Source: JBAZOY01 sp041648505 (GTDB taxonomy: Bacteria; Desulfobacterota; Syntrophia; Syntrophales; CG2-30-49-12). From it: DNA of 27,879 bases. The stretch's first letter is position 1. The number at the start of each line of letters is the position of its first letter. The stretch lies in assembly GCA_041648505.1 (NCBI GenBank), contig JBAZOY010000032.1, positions 1 through 27,879 of the forward strand, written 5' to 3'. Below are positions 1 to 8,182 of this stretch, piece after piece. The notes beneath the pieces are model-generated. The model was not told the DNA's origin, made no database searches, and was given only the letters and a program-made list of their open reading frames with translations. The position numbers and the translations under genes are program-made.

Positions 1-155
1 TAACCGGCAAAGGCGGCAGGCCAGACTTGGCTATCTGTCTCCGGTTACTTTTGAGAAGCAATTTTACACATTGAAACAAGCGGCATGAAAAACAAATTAG
101 TGTACACTATTGACGACAGGGGTCACTGAGGACTCCCCGAGCACTTCGCCAAACC

Positions 156-440
156 TTGACTGTCGATAATGGTAAAGAATTTTCTCATTTCAAAGAACTC
201 GAAGCGAAAACCGGGTTAAAGGTTTACTTTGCCGATCCATATGCTGCCTGGCAGCGGGGAACCAATGAAAATACTAACGGCCTGTTGAGACAGTACTTCC
301 CAAAGGGAACCGATTTCCGATGTGTCTCAGAAGAATATATTGCAATCATTGTCAAAAAACTCAATAATCGACCTAGAAAGTGCCTCAACTACCAGACACT
401 CCATGAGGTATTCTGTCAAGCTTTACGTGGTGCACTTTGA
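156..440 (+). pseudogene. IS30-family transposase, C-terminal remnant
   Basis: This encodes only the last ~94 residues of a DDE transposase. The second catalytic Asp is in TVDNGKEF, and the catalytic Glu lies in AWQRGTNENTNGLLRQYFP, followed by the family's typical LNNRPRKCLNYQT segment near the C-terminus. The N-terminal helix-turn-helix region and first catalytic Asp are missing. The same frame is open upstream only to a stop at 111-113, reading ...PRALRQT before the TTG at 156, so the listed start is not a real one. The upstream 110 bases show no recognisable transposase coding. The fragment cannot be active. The IS30 assignment is confident from the motif set; the exact member is not known. 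Confidence 0.85.
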
Positions 441-497
441 ACTGGAATTCACCCGCACCTTACTCAATCTAATTACTGTTGGCCCCAGGAGATAACT

Positions 498-1105
498 ATG
501 ACGAAATCACTCCTGATTATCAACGGTGCTACCCGCGCAAGGGGTAATACGGATATTCTTCTTGAGCGACTCATTGCTGGAGTAGAGGAAACCAAACTGA
601 ACTACTCCCTTATTGAACTCCGAAACAAGCAAATATCGAATTGTATCGGCTGTTACCAGTACCTGAGGACATCTGAGTGTTCCTGTCGAGACGACATGAC
701 TCAAATCCGCGCTCCGATTGAAGATACAGCCCTGATGATTTTTGCCTCTCCTCTTTACTGGTGCGGAGTTACGGGGCTGATGAAGACATTTATCGACAGA
801 CTATTCTTTTACTATCACCCCGACACTAAACCACTCATTTTGGGAAAGAAGGCCGCAATTCTTACTCCGATGAACCAAAAGAACATTAAGTTCGAGTCTC
901 AAGTACTGGTAGAGTTCTACAAACGTCTCTTTGGATGTCTCGGCGTCGATATGGTCGATATGTTTTCTTCTTTAGTGACATCATGGGGAAAGGCGTTGTG
1001 TTGGAAAGGCAAGATTATCTTGAACAAGCCTATGAGATAGGAACTCGTCTCGAAAAGCATACAAGGGCCAACATCTATATGGCCTTCGGGTGTCAAGAAA
1101 AATAA
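498..1105 (+). pseudogene. NADPH-dependent FMN reductase / flavodoxin-fold protein, frameshifted
   Basis: This is a flavodoxin-like fold protein of the FMN-reductase/iron-sulfur-flavoprotein type. The FMN phosphate loop appears as NGATRARGNTD near residue 9, a CIGCYQ motif near residue 49, and ASPLYWCGVTGLMKTFIDR binds flavin near residue 83. The start ATG at 498 is set by AGGAG six bases upstream. The continuous frame stops at 1040 with an unnatural tail (LVTSWGKALCWKGK...). Shifting frame by one base at the TTTT run (963-966) gives FFSDIMGKGVVLERQDYLEQ and continues to TAA at 1103-1105, which fits the expected C-terminal helix. A one-base deletion, a sequencing error or slippage at the T run would each explain this. 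Its substrate is unknown; such proteins reduce flavins or quinones or act as redox partners. Confidence 0.75.
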
Positions 1106-1194
1106 TCTCCCATGGCAGCATTCCGGGAGCAGTATACTTAATTATTGACATCCCCCCTGTTCCCGGCATTTTGAAGAGTGGGGAATAGACGGAA

Positions 1195-1223
1195 TTGATT
1201 GCATATATTAGGTCTTCTATAAT
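1195..1223 (+). promoter_or_regulatory. sigma-70-type promoter for the polysaccharide deacetylase
   Basis: TTGATT at 1195-1200 and a perfect TATAAT at 1218-1223 are separated by exactly 17 bases. The start codon of the deacetylase lies about 90 bases downstream, preceded by GGAGGAAGG. Confidence 0.6.
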
Positions 1224-1312
1224 ACATAAAGCCAATAGAAAAAGATGGCAAGCAGGGCGTGGATACCTGCGCTGACGTATAAATAATAGCTCTATAGGAG
1301 GAAGGTATCAGT

Positions 1313-2167
1313 ATGATAAGGGGTTTCCTGTCCACTATTAATATCAGGGGGCATAAAGTAATACCGAAATTTATAATTTTTATTCTTCTTTTGTTCTTCT
1401 GGAGCATTGATTCGGGTCAATGCCAGGAAATACAGGTAAAAGAAGGAATCGTTTCAAAATTTGCCGGTAGAGTTCCAAAAGAATGGGGAGAATCGGTGAA
1501 AGGGGTGAAAACCAAACTGAACACCGACAAGAAAGTTCTTGCTTTAACTTTTGATGCCTGTGGCGGTCCTAAAAGTTCAGGCTATGATGCCAAGCTGATC
1601 AAGTATCTGGAAAGCGAAAAAATATTTGCGACCTTATTTATCAGTGGCAGGTGGATAAGTGCAAATCCGGAAATATTCCAAAAATTATCAGAGAATCCTC
1701 TTTTTGAGATTGCAAACCATGGTTTGAACCATAAACCTTGTTCAGCGATTGGCCTTTCTGCTTATGGAATAGAAGGGACAAAGAACGTGGGCGAAATTTT
1801 TGACGAAATAGAATTGAATACCTTAAGAATTCAGGGAGTGACCGCTCACAAACCAAAATACTACCGCTCCGGTACAGCCTACTATGACGAAATCTGCGTT
1901 GAGACAGCTAATGCTTTAGGGTATGAAGTGGCCGGTTACAATGTTCTTGGGGATGCCGGTGCAACCTACTCAGAGGAACAGGTGAAAGAAGCTTTGCTCA
2001 ATGCTCCTCCGGGTTCAATCATTCTCATGCACATGAATCATCCGGAAGGGCAGACAGCAGAGGGCGTGATCGCAGCCGTTACCGAATTAAAAAAGCGTGG
2101 TTTTAGATTCGTCAAGTTATCAGATGGCGAATCTACTTCAGCCGGCTCATCCGAACAGACAAAATAG
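1313..2167 (+). CDS. Secreted polysaccharide deacetylase (NodB homology domain)
   Basis: This is a carbohydrate esterase 4-type protein expected to remove N-acetyl groups from peptidoglycan or another polysaccharide outside the cytoplasmic membrane. Residues 16-37 form a hydrophobic signal or anchor segment (KVIPKFIIFILLLFF). The NodB motifs are visible in order: TFDACGG at 79-85 (catalytic Asp81), NHGLNH at 135-140 (metal ligands His136 and His140), RSGTAYYDE at 185-193, GDAG near 213 and ILMHMNHP at 237-244. The classical TFDDG second Asp is replaced by Ala-Cys here, so metal coordination may differ from standard members. GGAGGAAGG a few bases upstream supports the ATG at 1313, and a good promoter lies at 1195-1223. 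It appears monocistronic. Substrate identity is inferred only at family level. Confidence 0.88.
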   Translation: MIRGFLSTINIRGHKVIPKFIIFILLLFFWSIDSGQCQEIQVKEGIVSKFAGRVPKEWGESVKGVKTKLNTDKKVLALTFDACGGPKSSGYDAKLIKYLESEKIFATLFISGRWISANPEIFQKLSENPLFEIANHGLNHKPCSAIGLSAYGIEGTKNVGEIFDEIELNTLRIQGVTAHKPKYYRSGTAYYDEICVETANALGYEVAGYNVLGDAGATYSEEQVKEALLNAPPGSIILMHMNHPEGQTAEGVIAAVTELKKRGFRFVKLSDGESTSAGSSEQTK

Positions 2168-2196
2168 AGAGGGCAGTCGGCTACACTACTTCACGC

Positions 2197-2332
2197 CCGG
2201 CGGTTTATATCCGGGCACCCGCAGGCAGCAATAATCACCAGATCAACGTCGTTTTTTCCGGCACACTCAATCAGGCTTTCCGCCATTGATGTCGGCAGTC
2301 AACAGGGGCTTACTTTTCTGCAAGTCAAGGAT
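2197..2332 (-). pseudogene. Decayed minus-strand coding remnant, unknown family
   Basis: Between the deacetylase and the next gene the minus strand reads like protein in two frames. One frame gives LILDLQKSKPLLTADIN and the next gives MAESLIECAGKNDVDLVII then AACGCPDINRRA before a stop near 2190. The hydrophobic DLVIIAACG segment looks like a Rossmann or stress-protein beta strand, but I cannot assign a family. The frames are offset by a frameshift and there is no start, so this is debris at best. Confidence 0.3.
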
Positions 2333-2364
2333 CAGGTGTCGTTAGACGCGAAGGATTATATCGG

Positions 2365-2964
2365 ATGATTGAAAAATTGCGGCTTTATATTTCTCAAATA
2401 TTTGTTGTTTTATTAATTGTGTTAATTTGTGTTTCCAGAAGCTTATGGGAAGATAAGGCCCCACTTGTAAGCACGGTTCTGTTTTTTGGGGGTGCCGTTC
2501 TGGTTGGTATCGCTTCTTTAGGCAGATTGTGGTGCTCTGTCTATATCGCAGGATACAAGACAGACCGTTTAATTACGCAAGGCCCATATTCCATGTGCAG
2601 GAACCCGCTATATTTTTTCAGCCTCATCGGTGCTCTGGGTGTTGGATTTGCTTCTGAGAGTTTTCTAATTCCAGTTCTTATTTTAATTGGTTTTGTGGCG
2701 TATTATCCGCTTGTAATCAAGAGTGAAGAAGCAGAACTGGCAAAATTGCATAAAAATGAATTTGAAATGTATTTTAAAACAGTGCCAAGATTTTTCCCCA
2801 AAATATCCTGTCTAACGGAACCAGAGGAATATATCGTAAAACCGGTAATTTTTAAAAGGCACATGTTTAGTGCGCTCTGGTTTATATGGTTCATGGGCAT
2901 CCTTGAACTCATTGAAGAACTTCATGTACTAAAGGTTCTTCCTGCGATATTTTATATATATTGA
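2365..2964 (+). CDS. Isoprenylcysteine/phospholipid methyltransferase-like membrane protein
   Basis: This is a small integral membrane protein of the ICMT/PEMT superfamily, which transfers methyl groups from S-adenosylmethionine to small or lipidic substrates. Hydrophobic segments occur near residues 7-25, 32-52, 84-110 and 167-195. The family signature follows the second segment: LITQGPYSMCRNPLYF at about residues 69-84, then the soluble E-E pair and Y-F-K-x-V-P-R-F-F-P at about 130-145, which contribute to cofactor binding. AAGGA lies about nine bases before the ATG. The true substrate of bacterial members is mostly unknown, and nothing nearby narrows it. Confidence 0.8.
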   Translation: MIEKLRLYISQIFVVLLIVLICVSRSLWEDKAPLVSTVLFFGGAVLVGIASLGRLWCSVYIAGYKTDRLITQGPYSMCRNPLYFFSLIGALGVGFASESFLIPVLILIGFVAYYPLVIKSEEAELAKLHKNEFEMYFKTVPRFFPKISCLTEPEEYIVKPVIFKRHMFSALWFIWFMGILELIEELHVLKVLPAIFYIY

Positions 2965-3056
2965 TTTGTCTAATCTGCGCCTGGATGAAGCGGGCTAAAA
3001 ACCGCGCCTGCCGCTCAGCCGTGGTACCGTTCGCGAACTTGCACGAGATAATATAA

Positions 3057-3713
3057 ATGGAAAATGAAAAGGTGCGCATGGCCGTTTGGCTTCTCATTTT
3101 TTTTGGTTTTCTCGTCTGGTCGGGAATCAATCCGCATGATCGTTTTACCTGGTCACTTGAAGTTGCTCCCGCCATTCTCGGTCTTGTTGTTCTGGTATTC
3201 ACCTACCGTAAGTTTCGATTTTCCACACTCGTCTATTGGTTAATTTTGATACATGCCATAATCCTGATGATTGGAGGACGCTATACATATGCAATGGTCC
3301 CCCTGTTTGATTGGATCAAAGATTCTTTTGAACTTAGTCGCAACAATTACGACAAAGTGGGGCATTTTGCCCAGGGGTTCATACCGGCATTAATAGCACG
3401 AGAAATTCTCATAAGAAAATCCCCTCTCGGAGGGAGCAAGTGGCTCTTTTTTGTTGTGGTCTCTATTTGTCTGACATTGAGTGCCCTGTATGAAATAATT
3501 GAGTGGTGGGTAGCGATAGCTACCGGAGAAGCGGCCGAGGCTTTTCTGGGTACACAGGGATATGTGTGGGACACTCAGTCAGACATGGCCTTTGCGTTGA
3601 TCGGGGCTATATTGTCTTTGTTGTTCTTAGGTAGATACCACGACAGGGCAATAGAGCACGTCCTAAAGCTGGATATAGTCCGAAAAAAAGATTCGACACT
3701 TACCATCGGCTGA
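3057..3713 (+). CDS. YjdF/DUF2238 inner membrane protein
   Basis: This membrane protein of the DUF2238 (YjdF) family has no established biochemical role. It has about six hydrophobic segments. Conserved family features seen here are GGRYTYAMVPLFDW (about residues 74-87), the R-N-x-Y-D-K-V-G-H-F-A-Q-G-F stretch (about 95-108), the acidic EIIEWW (about 145-150) and GYVWDTQSDMAFALIGA (about 168-184). A second possible start, ATG at 3078, has AAAAGG five bases upstream and may be the real one; it would remove seven residues. The gene follows the methyltransferase gene after 92 bases, so co-transcription is possible. Confidence 0.85.
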   Translation: MENEKVRMAVWLLIFFGFLVWSGINPHDRFTWSLEVAPAILGLVVLVFTYRKFRFSTLVYWLILIHAIILMIGGRYTYAMVPLFDWIKDSFELSRNNYDKVGHFAQGFIPALIAREILIRKSPLGGSKWLFFVVVSICLTLSALYEIIEWWVAIATGEAAEAFLGTQGYVWDTQSDMAFALIGAILSLLFLGRYHDRAIEHVLKLDIVRKKDSTLTIG

Positions 3714-3720
3714 AAAGGAC

Positions 3721-3747
3721 TGGCAAATCCGCTACGCTTCTTTGCCA
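3721..3747. repeat. Inverted repeat downstream of the YjdF gene
   Basis: TGGCAAA (3721-3727) and TTTGCCA (3741-3747) form a perfect 7-bp stem with a 13-base loop, beginning eight bases after the YjdF stop. No run of T follows directly, so a terminator role is uncertain. Confidence 0.35.
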
Positions 3748-3883
3748 CCTTCTTAGCCGAAACGTTAACCCTGGAAGAGGCGAGATCTTTTTAAAAGTGA
3801 TGGGGGTAAGATAATCGGTGACAAAATTTTAATCTCTATGGGTTAACTTCCCCGAAGCTTGCTTCGTTCATCGTTTTTTTTGA

Positions 3884-3908
3884 TACCCCATCAGCTTGCT
3901 GCGGGGTA
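3884..3908. repeat. REP-like palindrome overlapping a coding end
   Basis: TACCCC...CAGC-TT-GCTG...GGGGTA forms an imperfect hairpin that contains the stop codon of the HD-GYP fragment. Just upstream, CGAAG-CTTG-CTTCG (3853-3866) makes a second small hairpin followed by a T8 run (3874-3881). Paired palindromes of this kind resemble dispersed REP units. They could also end plus-strand transcription from the YjdF side. Confidence 0.45.
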
Positions 3909-4961
3909 GTTCATTTCATTCAGAAGTTCCAGGAATGCCTCCACCACCTTCGGATCAAAATGCTTCCCGGCCTGCTCCTTGATGTGTTCACGGGCTTTTT
4001 CTTCCGGCCATGCAGGGCGGTAAGGGCGCTCTGAACGCAGCGCATCCCAGACGTCGACAATTGAAAAGATCCTTGCTGGAAGTGGAATGTGTTCTCCCTT
4101 TAGCCCGCGGGGGTAGCCCGTGCCGTCCCACTTCTCATGGTGACTGTACGGAATTTCCAGTGCCGGCCTCAGATAAGAAATGGGCGAGAGGAGTTCGTAA
4201 GCAAATACCGGATGTTTTCGCATGATTTCCCATTCTTCGTCAGTGAGGGCACCCGGCTTGAGAAGGATGCCGTCCGGAACGCCCATCTTGCCGATGTCGT
4301 GGAGCAGCGCGCCTCTTCGCACATGCACCAGTTCGCTGTCTCTTATGCCCATTTGGCGGGCCAATCGCAAAGTCATCTCCGTGACACGTTGGCTATGACC
4401 CTCGGTTTCCTTATCGCGCAGATCCAGAGCATTGGACCATCCTTCCAGCGTGTTGTCATAGGCCTGAAGCAGGTCAAGGTTGGATTTCTGGAGATCATCA
4501 AAAAGCTTGGCGTTATCTATAGCAATGGCCGCTTGCGTGGCCAGAGATTCCAAAAAATCCAGCCATTCCTGATCAGGTTCGAGAGGCTTACGATTGAATA
4601 TTTCCAGGACGCCCACAACATGTCCTTTCGCAATAAGAGGTGCGCCGTAGTAGGTGACAAAGTTTTCATTACTTAATTGAGGGGATTGCTTTAATAAATC
4701 CCGCGATCCTTCTTGCAGGTCAGGAATGCAGATGGTCTTTCTTTCCTGGGCAGCCCTGCCCGCATAACCGGCGCCTAGTGGTACATTTGTGTATCGAAGG
4801 GCACTTGTTCGAAAGCCGTACCCGGCAACAAATGTCAACCTGTTATAGGTCTGTGAGTCAAGAAGCAGGACATCTGCCGCATCTGCACCTAAACAATCAA
4901 TGGCCTGTTTCAGGAAGACGCTAAAGATAACGTGTATGTCGAAGCTGGAGGTAATAGCCAT
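3891..4961 (-). pseudogene. GAF + HD-GYP c-di-GMP phosphodiesterase (3' part of a broken sensor gene)
   Basis: This is the output end of a large signalling protein. HD-GYP domains hydrolyse cyclic di-GMP. Numbering from the internal ATG at 4961, a GAF domain covers about residues 8-150 and the HD-GYP domain about 175-345. Metal and catalytic residues look intact: His189, HD at 221-222, His250, HH at 274-275 and DGTGYP at 279-284. The ATG at 4961 is probably not the original start, because the same frame continues upstream to about 5055 as GFIEVVEDITERK..., the end of a PAS domain plus coiled linker. The preceding segment lies in a different frame. The last residues, NYPAAS, are encoded by a REP-like palindrome. 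As it stands, a short GAF-HD-GYP protein could still be made only if translation restarts here. Confidence 0.8.
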
Positions 4962-5017
4962 GTCTATGGCTCGCAGGGCAGCCAGACGGTCTAATTGCCG
5001 TTTGAGTCTTCCCTCCG

Positions 5018-5968
5018 TCAGTTTGCGCTCGGTGATGTCTTCAACAACTTCAATAAATCCGGATAAAAGAGCGGGAAAGCGTGAACCAGTGCCGAGATAG
5101 GGCTACCGTCATCTCGAACGCATTCGGTCTCTACTTGATGAGGCCGACCGGTAGCCATTGCCTTCGTTCCGGGGCAATGCGGACAGACTGCCTGGCGTTT
5201 CTCAAATTCTCTAAAACAGTTTTTACCTGCAAATTCACGTATAGGTTTATTAAACCACTTACCTAATACGGCGTTTGTCAAGATTATTTTGAAGTCCTTA
5301 TCGATCAGAGTGACTCCAAAATCAATATTTTCTACCAGAGATCTGTATTGTTCTTCACTTTTCAGTAGCTCTTCTTCCGACTGCTTGCGCTTGGTGATGT
5401 CTTTAATAGCACCCATCATTGCCATTGGGTTGCCTTTATCATCTGTGATTGTTGAAAGTGATAATAATACCGGGAATATTTCTTTGTTTTTCTTTATCGA
5501 CTCAACCTCACTATTCCAGCTTCCTGTTTTAATCATGGCTGACATTATCTCGTTTACCCTCTCTGGATTTGAATCGAGAATAGCAACCGATTTTTCCAGG
5601 AGTTCTCCTTTATTGTAGCCATACATATCTTCCATAGCTGGATTTGCATAAGTGATAATGCCTTTCATATCAGTTATTGCTATTCCATCAATAGCTCCCT
5701 CAACAGCATTAGAGAATATCCTGATTTTTTCCTTCGTCACGTCTATCAGACGGCTCACCGGAGATATAATCAATATTTCCCCGAAGAACCAGGCTCCCAC
5801 AAGTGCCAGCACCGACACCAATCCCAACAAGGTAAAGTTGCGAGCCATCTGCCGTTTAACATCTGCATGTACGGCCTGTTCCGGGATGCCGACGCTTACG
5901 TGGATGGCCTCAATGCCACTACCAACCGTTGTGTACCCGTAAAGGCGCCCCCCCCCCCCCCAGGCCAA
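5018..5968 (-). pseudogene. Transmembrane-PAS-PAS middle part of the broken HD-GYP sensor gene
   Basis: This frame carries the end of the periplasmic sensor (YGYTTVGSGIEAIHVSVGIP), a membrane segment (LLGLVSVLALVGAWFFGEIL, about residues 47-66) and two PAS domains (about 90-195 and 205-300). The second PAS holds a CPHCPG pair that could bind metal or respond to redox. No full HAMP domain is evident between the membrane segment and the first PAS. The upstream end is an artefact of frame: the apparent TTG start sits just before a 14-base G run, and the sensor continues 5' in another frame. The downstream end is also unnatural. After HAFPLF the frame runs out at 5018, while the rest of the PAS (GFIEVVEDITERK) is in another frame with a few codons missing, pointing to a genuine small deletion. 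Confidence 0.75.
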
Positions 5969-6683
5969 CTCCCTCTTCCGCTCCCTCTTTTTTGGTTAAC
6001 ATGAGCTTGACTATAGATTTATCAAGCATTTTTTTGCCGACGAATTTCCCCGGAGCGGGAAAGCGGAGTAAAATCGTGCCGTGGTTGTCGATAACGTTTA
6101 GGGTCGCTTCGTCAGGCAGATCAATCTTAAGAAGAGTTCGTTGCAAAGCCTCCAGGTCAAGACCGGCAATTAAGACAGTTAATAGTTGTCCTGTACGGTC
6201 AAGGACAGGATAGCCTATAACAACGGTCGGTTTGCCGCTGATACGGCCTATTCTTGTATATTCGCCGATTGCAATACTGCGGGTTTGTGCAAGACGCTGG
6301 AACCACGGACGGTCGGCAAAACTGACCGGTTTAGTAATGTAGGGAGCCGATGCAAATACATCTCCATTCGGTTTAACAGCAGCAAAACCAGAGTAGTTTT
6401 TAGTTTGTTTTAACAGATCGGCAAAGGTCTTTGAACTTGCGGGCGAATCTTGCTCACGGAATTGAGGCATTTGCGAAAGGGTGAAAAGAATCTGGCGGGT
6501 CTCTAAAATAGTACGTTCATATAACATGGATGCGTTCCGCGCCAGCCTCTCTACTTTATCTAAGGCCTCAAGACGTCCCTTGTTTCTAACTTCGATGCCA
6601 TGATAGACGATCAGACCCAGCACCGGAACAATAACCAAAAGGACGAGAAGCATTAATCGTGCACGTAAGCTGGTAAATAGCAA
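5919..6683 (-). pseudogene. dCACHE periplasmic sensor, 5' part of the broken HD-GYP gene
   Basis: This is the N-terminal part of a membrane sensor. A membrane segment (LMLLVLLVIVPVLGLIVYHG) at about residues 10-29 is followed by a double-CACHE extracytoplasmic ligand-binding domain (about 30-240) with GFAAVKPNGDVFAS, FADRPWFQRL and SGKPTVVIGYPVLDRTGQ segments. The start is a TTG at 6683 supported by GAGGAG about ten bases upstream; an in-frame ATG follows at residue 11. The frame ends with a nonsense tail (APLRVHNGW) just past the G14 tract. With 13 or 16 G the frame would run into RLYGYTTVGSGIEA of the middle segment, giving one dCACHE-TM-PAS-PAS-GAF-HD-GYP protein of about 930 residues, apart from the second break near 5050. 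Confidence 0.75.
5948..5961 (-). repeat. G14 homopolymer tract inside the sensor gene
   Basis: There are fourteen consecutive C on the plus strand (G on the coding strand). The tract is exactly where the dCACHE segment and the TM-PAS segment switch frames. Loss of one base or gain of two would join them. Confidence 0.9.
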
Positions 6684-6840
6684 ATTTTTTCGCTCTCCTC
6701 ATAATCTACTGCATCTACATACTAATATTACTGTAACATTTTTTCTTTTCATAAAACTACACAAATTCACTTTAGGGTAGCTATAGGGTATCAGACAAAA
6801 AATAAGAGTTAACAGTAATTCGCTAACCCCTTGATTTTCT

Positions 6841-6916
<76 letters not shown>

Positions 6917-6930
6917 TTTCTGTTTGTCTT

Positions 6931-6957
6931 TCTATATTAACAACTATTACTTGTCAA
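6931..6957 (-). promoter_or_regulatory. Probable promoter of tRNA-Thr
   Basis: On the minus strand TTGACA (6952-6957) is followed after 15 bases by TATAGA (6931-6936), about 14 bases before the tRNA 5' end. The spacer is short, but the position fits. Confidence 0.45.
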
Positions 6958-7047
6958 GATTTTAGACGGAGACTATTACACTTGCCACCCCATGTTTTTT
7001 TAGCCGCAAAGAAATTCAAAGTTTAACATAGGTAAGCCTGGGAAGAA

Positions 7048-8049
7048 TTAATTTCTCTTTTCTGCTTGCTTAAACAGCGGTGTTGATTTTTTTATTCTAT
7101 TGCCTTTAAGAGAAATCGGGAATACCTGTAAATTGTTCTTCTTGAAGTAGTTGATGTACCCCATGGCACACGCAGGGATGATTTGTTCCATTATCCATTG
7201 GTAGCTGAGCTCTTTCTCTCTATTTGAGCCCAATACTTTTTTTACATCTTCTCTCAATGTCTCTGTAATTTCTTCCACGGATAGGTCTTTGCTCATCATT
7301 TCCGAGATGTTTTTTTTCCATTTCATAAGCCAGACAGCAGCCGTATTCAGGGCCCGATTCACTTTTTCTGTAACCCCGGAATGGGAAAACATTAAGAACC
7401 TCAAATCAAGGTTCGATAAACCCTTTATTGTCTCTATGGCTATATCCGGATTGAAATCCGGAGGCGGGGATGAGGGGATCAGTGTCTCTGAATCAGGTAA
7501 GTATACACCCGCTGCTTCCCCCGTAAAAAGCCCCTTATCTTTTTCTGAATATATACATATATGGTGATTAGAGTGCCCGGGGGCATTAATTATTTTAAGC
7601 TTCTGGTTTTTACCGAGATCGATTATTTCACCGCCACTCACAGGCATTATCCTGCCCCGTTCTATAGGCAAAATCTCTCCATACAATTCATATAGTACAT
7701 CTCCGAAAACCATCTTTGAACTCTTTATCAGTTTTGACGGCTCTACCATATGTCGCACACCTTTTTCGTGAACCACTACCTTTGCTTTAGGCATCTCCTT
7801 TAGTAATACAGCGGCTCCTCCCCCATGATCCAGGTGGATGTGGGAAATAATTATATAAGATATGTCAGCAGGATCAAAACCAAGTTCTCTGATGCCTGCA
7901 ATAATAAAAGGGAGTGATTTCGTCGGACCGGTCTCTATCAGGGCTAATTCTTCACCCACGATCAAACAGGCAGAGGAAAAATCGGGGACACCATATACGC
8001 TGAAATTTATTAAATATATATTTTCAGTTACCTTCTTTACATTACTCAT
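7048..8049 (-). CDS. Metallo-beta-lactamase-fold hydrolase
   Basis: This is a cytoplasmic metal-dependent hydrolase of the MBL superfamily. The zinc-binding signature HIHLDHGG is at residues 70-77 (His70, His72, Asp74, His75), His159 lies in APGHSNHH, and His223 in FSHSG. The usual bridging Asp is replaced by Glu178 in TGEAAG. The ~100-residue C-terminal helical extension resembles the dimerising tails of larger MBL-fold thioesterases and quinolone-signal hydrolases, but the substrate cannot be told from sequence. It is the last gene of the minus-strand series after the DUF3147 gene, 117 bases away, with a possible small ORF bridging the gap. There is only a weak GGGG element before the ATG, which suits translational coupling. 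Confidence 0.85.
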   Translation of the reverse strand: MSNVKKVTENIYLINFSVYGVPDFSSACLIVGEELALIETGPTKSLPFIIAGIRELGFDPADISYIIISHIHLDHGGGAAVLLKEMPKAKVVVHEKGVRHMVEPSKLIKSSKMVFGDVLYELYGEILPIERGRIMPVSGGEIIDLGKNQKLKIINAPGHSNHHICIYSEKDKGLFTGEAAGVYLPDSETLIPSSPPPDFNPDIAIETIKGLSNLDLRFLMFSHSGVTEKVNRALNTAAVWLMKWKKNISEMMSKDLSVEEITETLREDVKKVLGSNREKELSYQWIMEQIIPACAMGYINYFKKNNLQVFPISLKGNRIKKSTPLFKQAEKRN

Positions 8050-8182
8050 TGTAAATACCCCATTTATTTCTTTTTGCGATATTCAGGCAAACCATCCCGG
8101 GCTTCTTCTTGCCTCTATTTGCATCCTGAAGTCGTTTATCTATGTCTCTGTCAGCAAAACTTGAGTTTATCTCAGAACCCAT
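8042..8182 (-). CDS. Possible 46-residue bridging small protein
   Basis: A 46-codon ORF begins at an ATG overlapping the last codons of the DUF3147 gene and ends with a TAA inside the first codons of the MBL-hydrolase gene (ATGAGTAATG). The predicted peptide is basic (ANRGKKKP, IAKRNK) with no membrane segment. It has no clear ribosome binding site of its own. The double overlap suggests either a coupling leader peptide or coincidence. No family was recognised. Confidence 0.3.
   Translation of the reverse strand: MGSEINSSFADRDIDKRLQDANRGKKKPGMVCLNIAKRNKWGIYNE

Noticed and set aside
1..47. Inverted repeat TAACCGG/CCGGTTA at the window start as an IS end
   Set aside because: Only 7 bp with a long loop and not at the transposase remnant boundary; the window edge prevents testing.
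2965..3056. Minus-strand frame reading FANGTTAERQARFLARFIQ between two plus-strand genes
   Set aside because: Protein-like but only about 25 residues, with no start and no family I could name.
4137..4676. 179-codon plus-strand ORF opposite the GAF-HD-GYP gene
   Set aside because: It mirrors conserved GAF and HD-GYP coding sequence; no start signal.
6783..6840. Rho-independent terminator after tRNA-Thr
   Set aside because: A GTTA...TAAC stem before a T-rich run is short and imperfect; not convincing.
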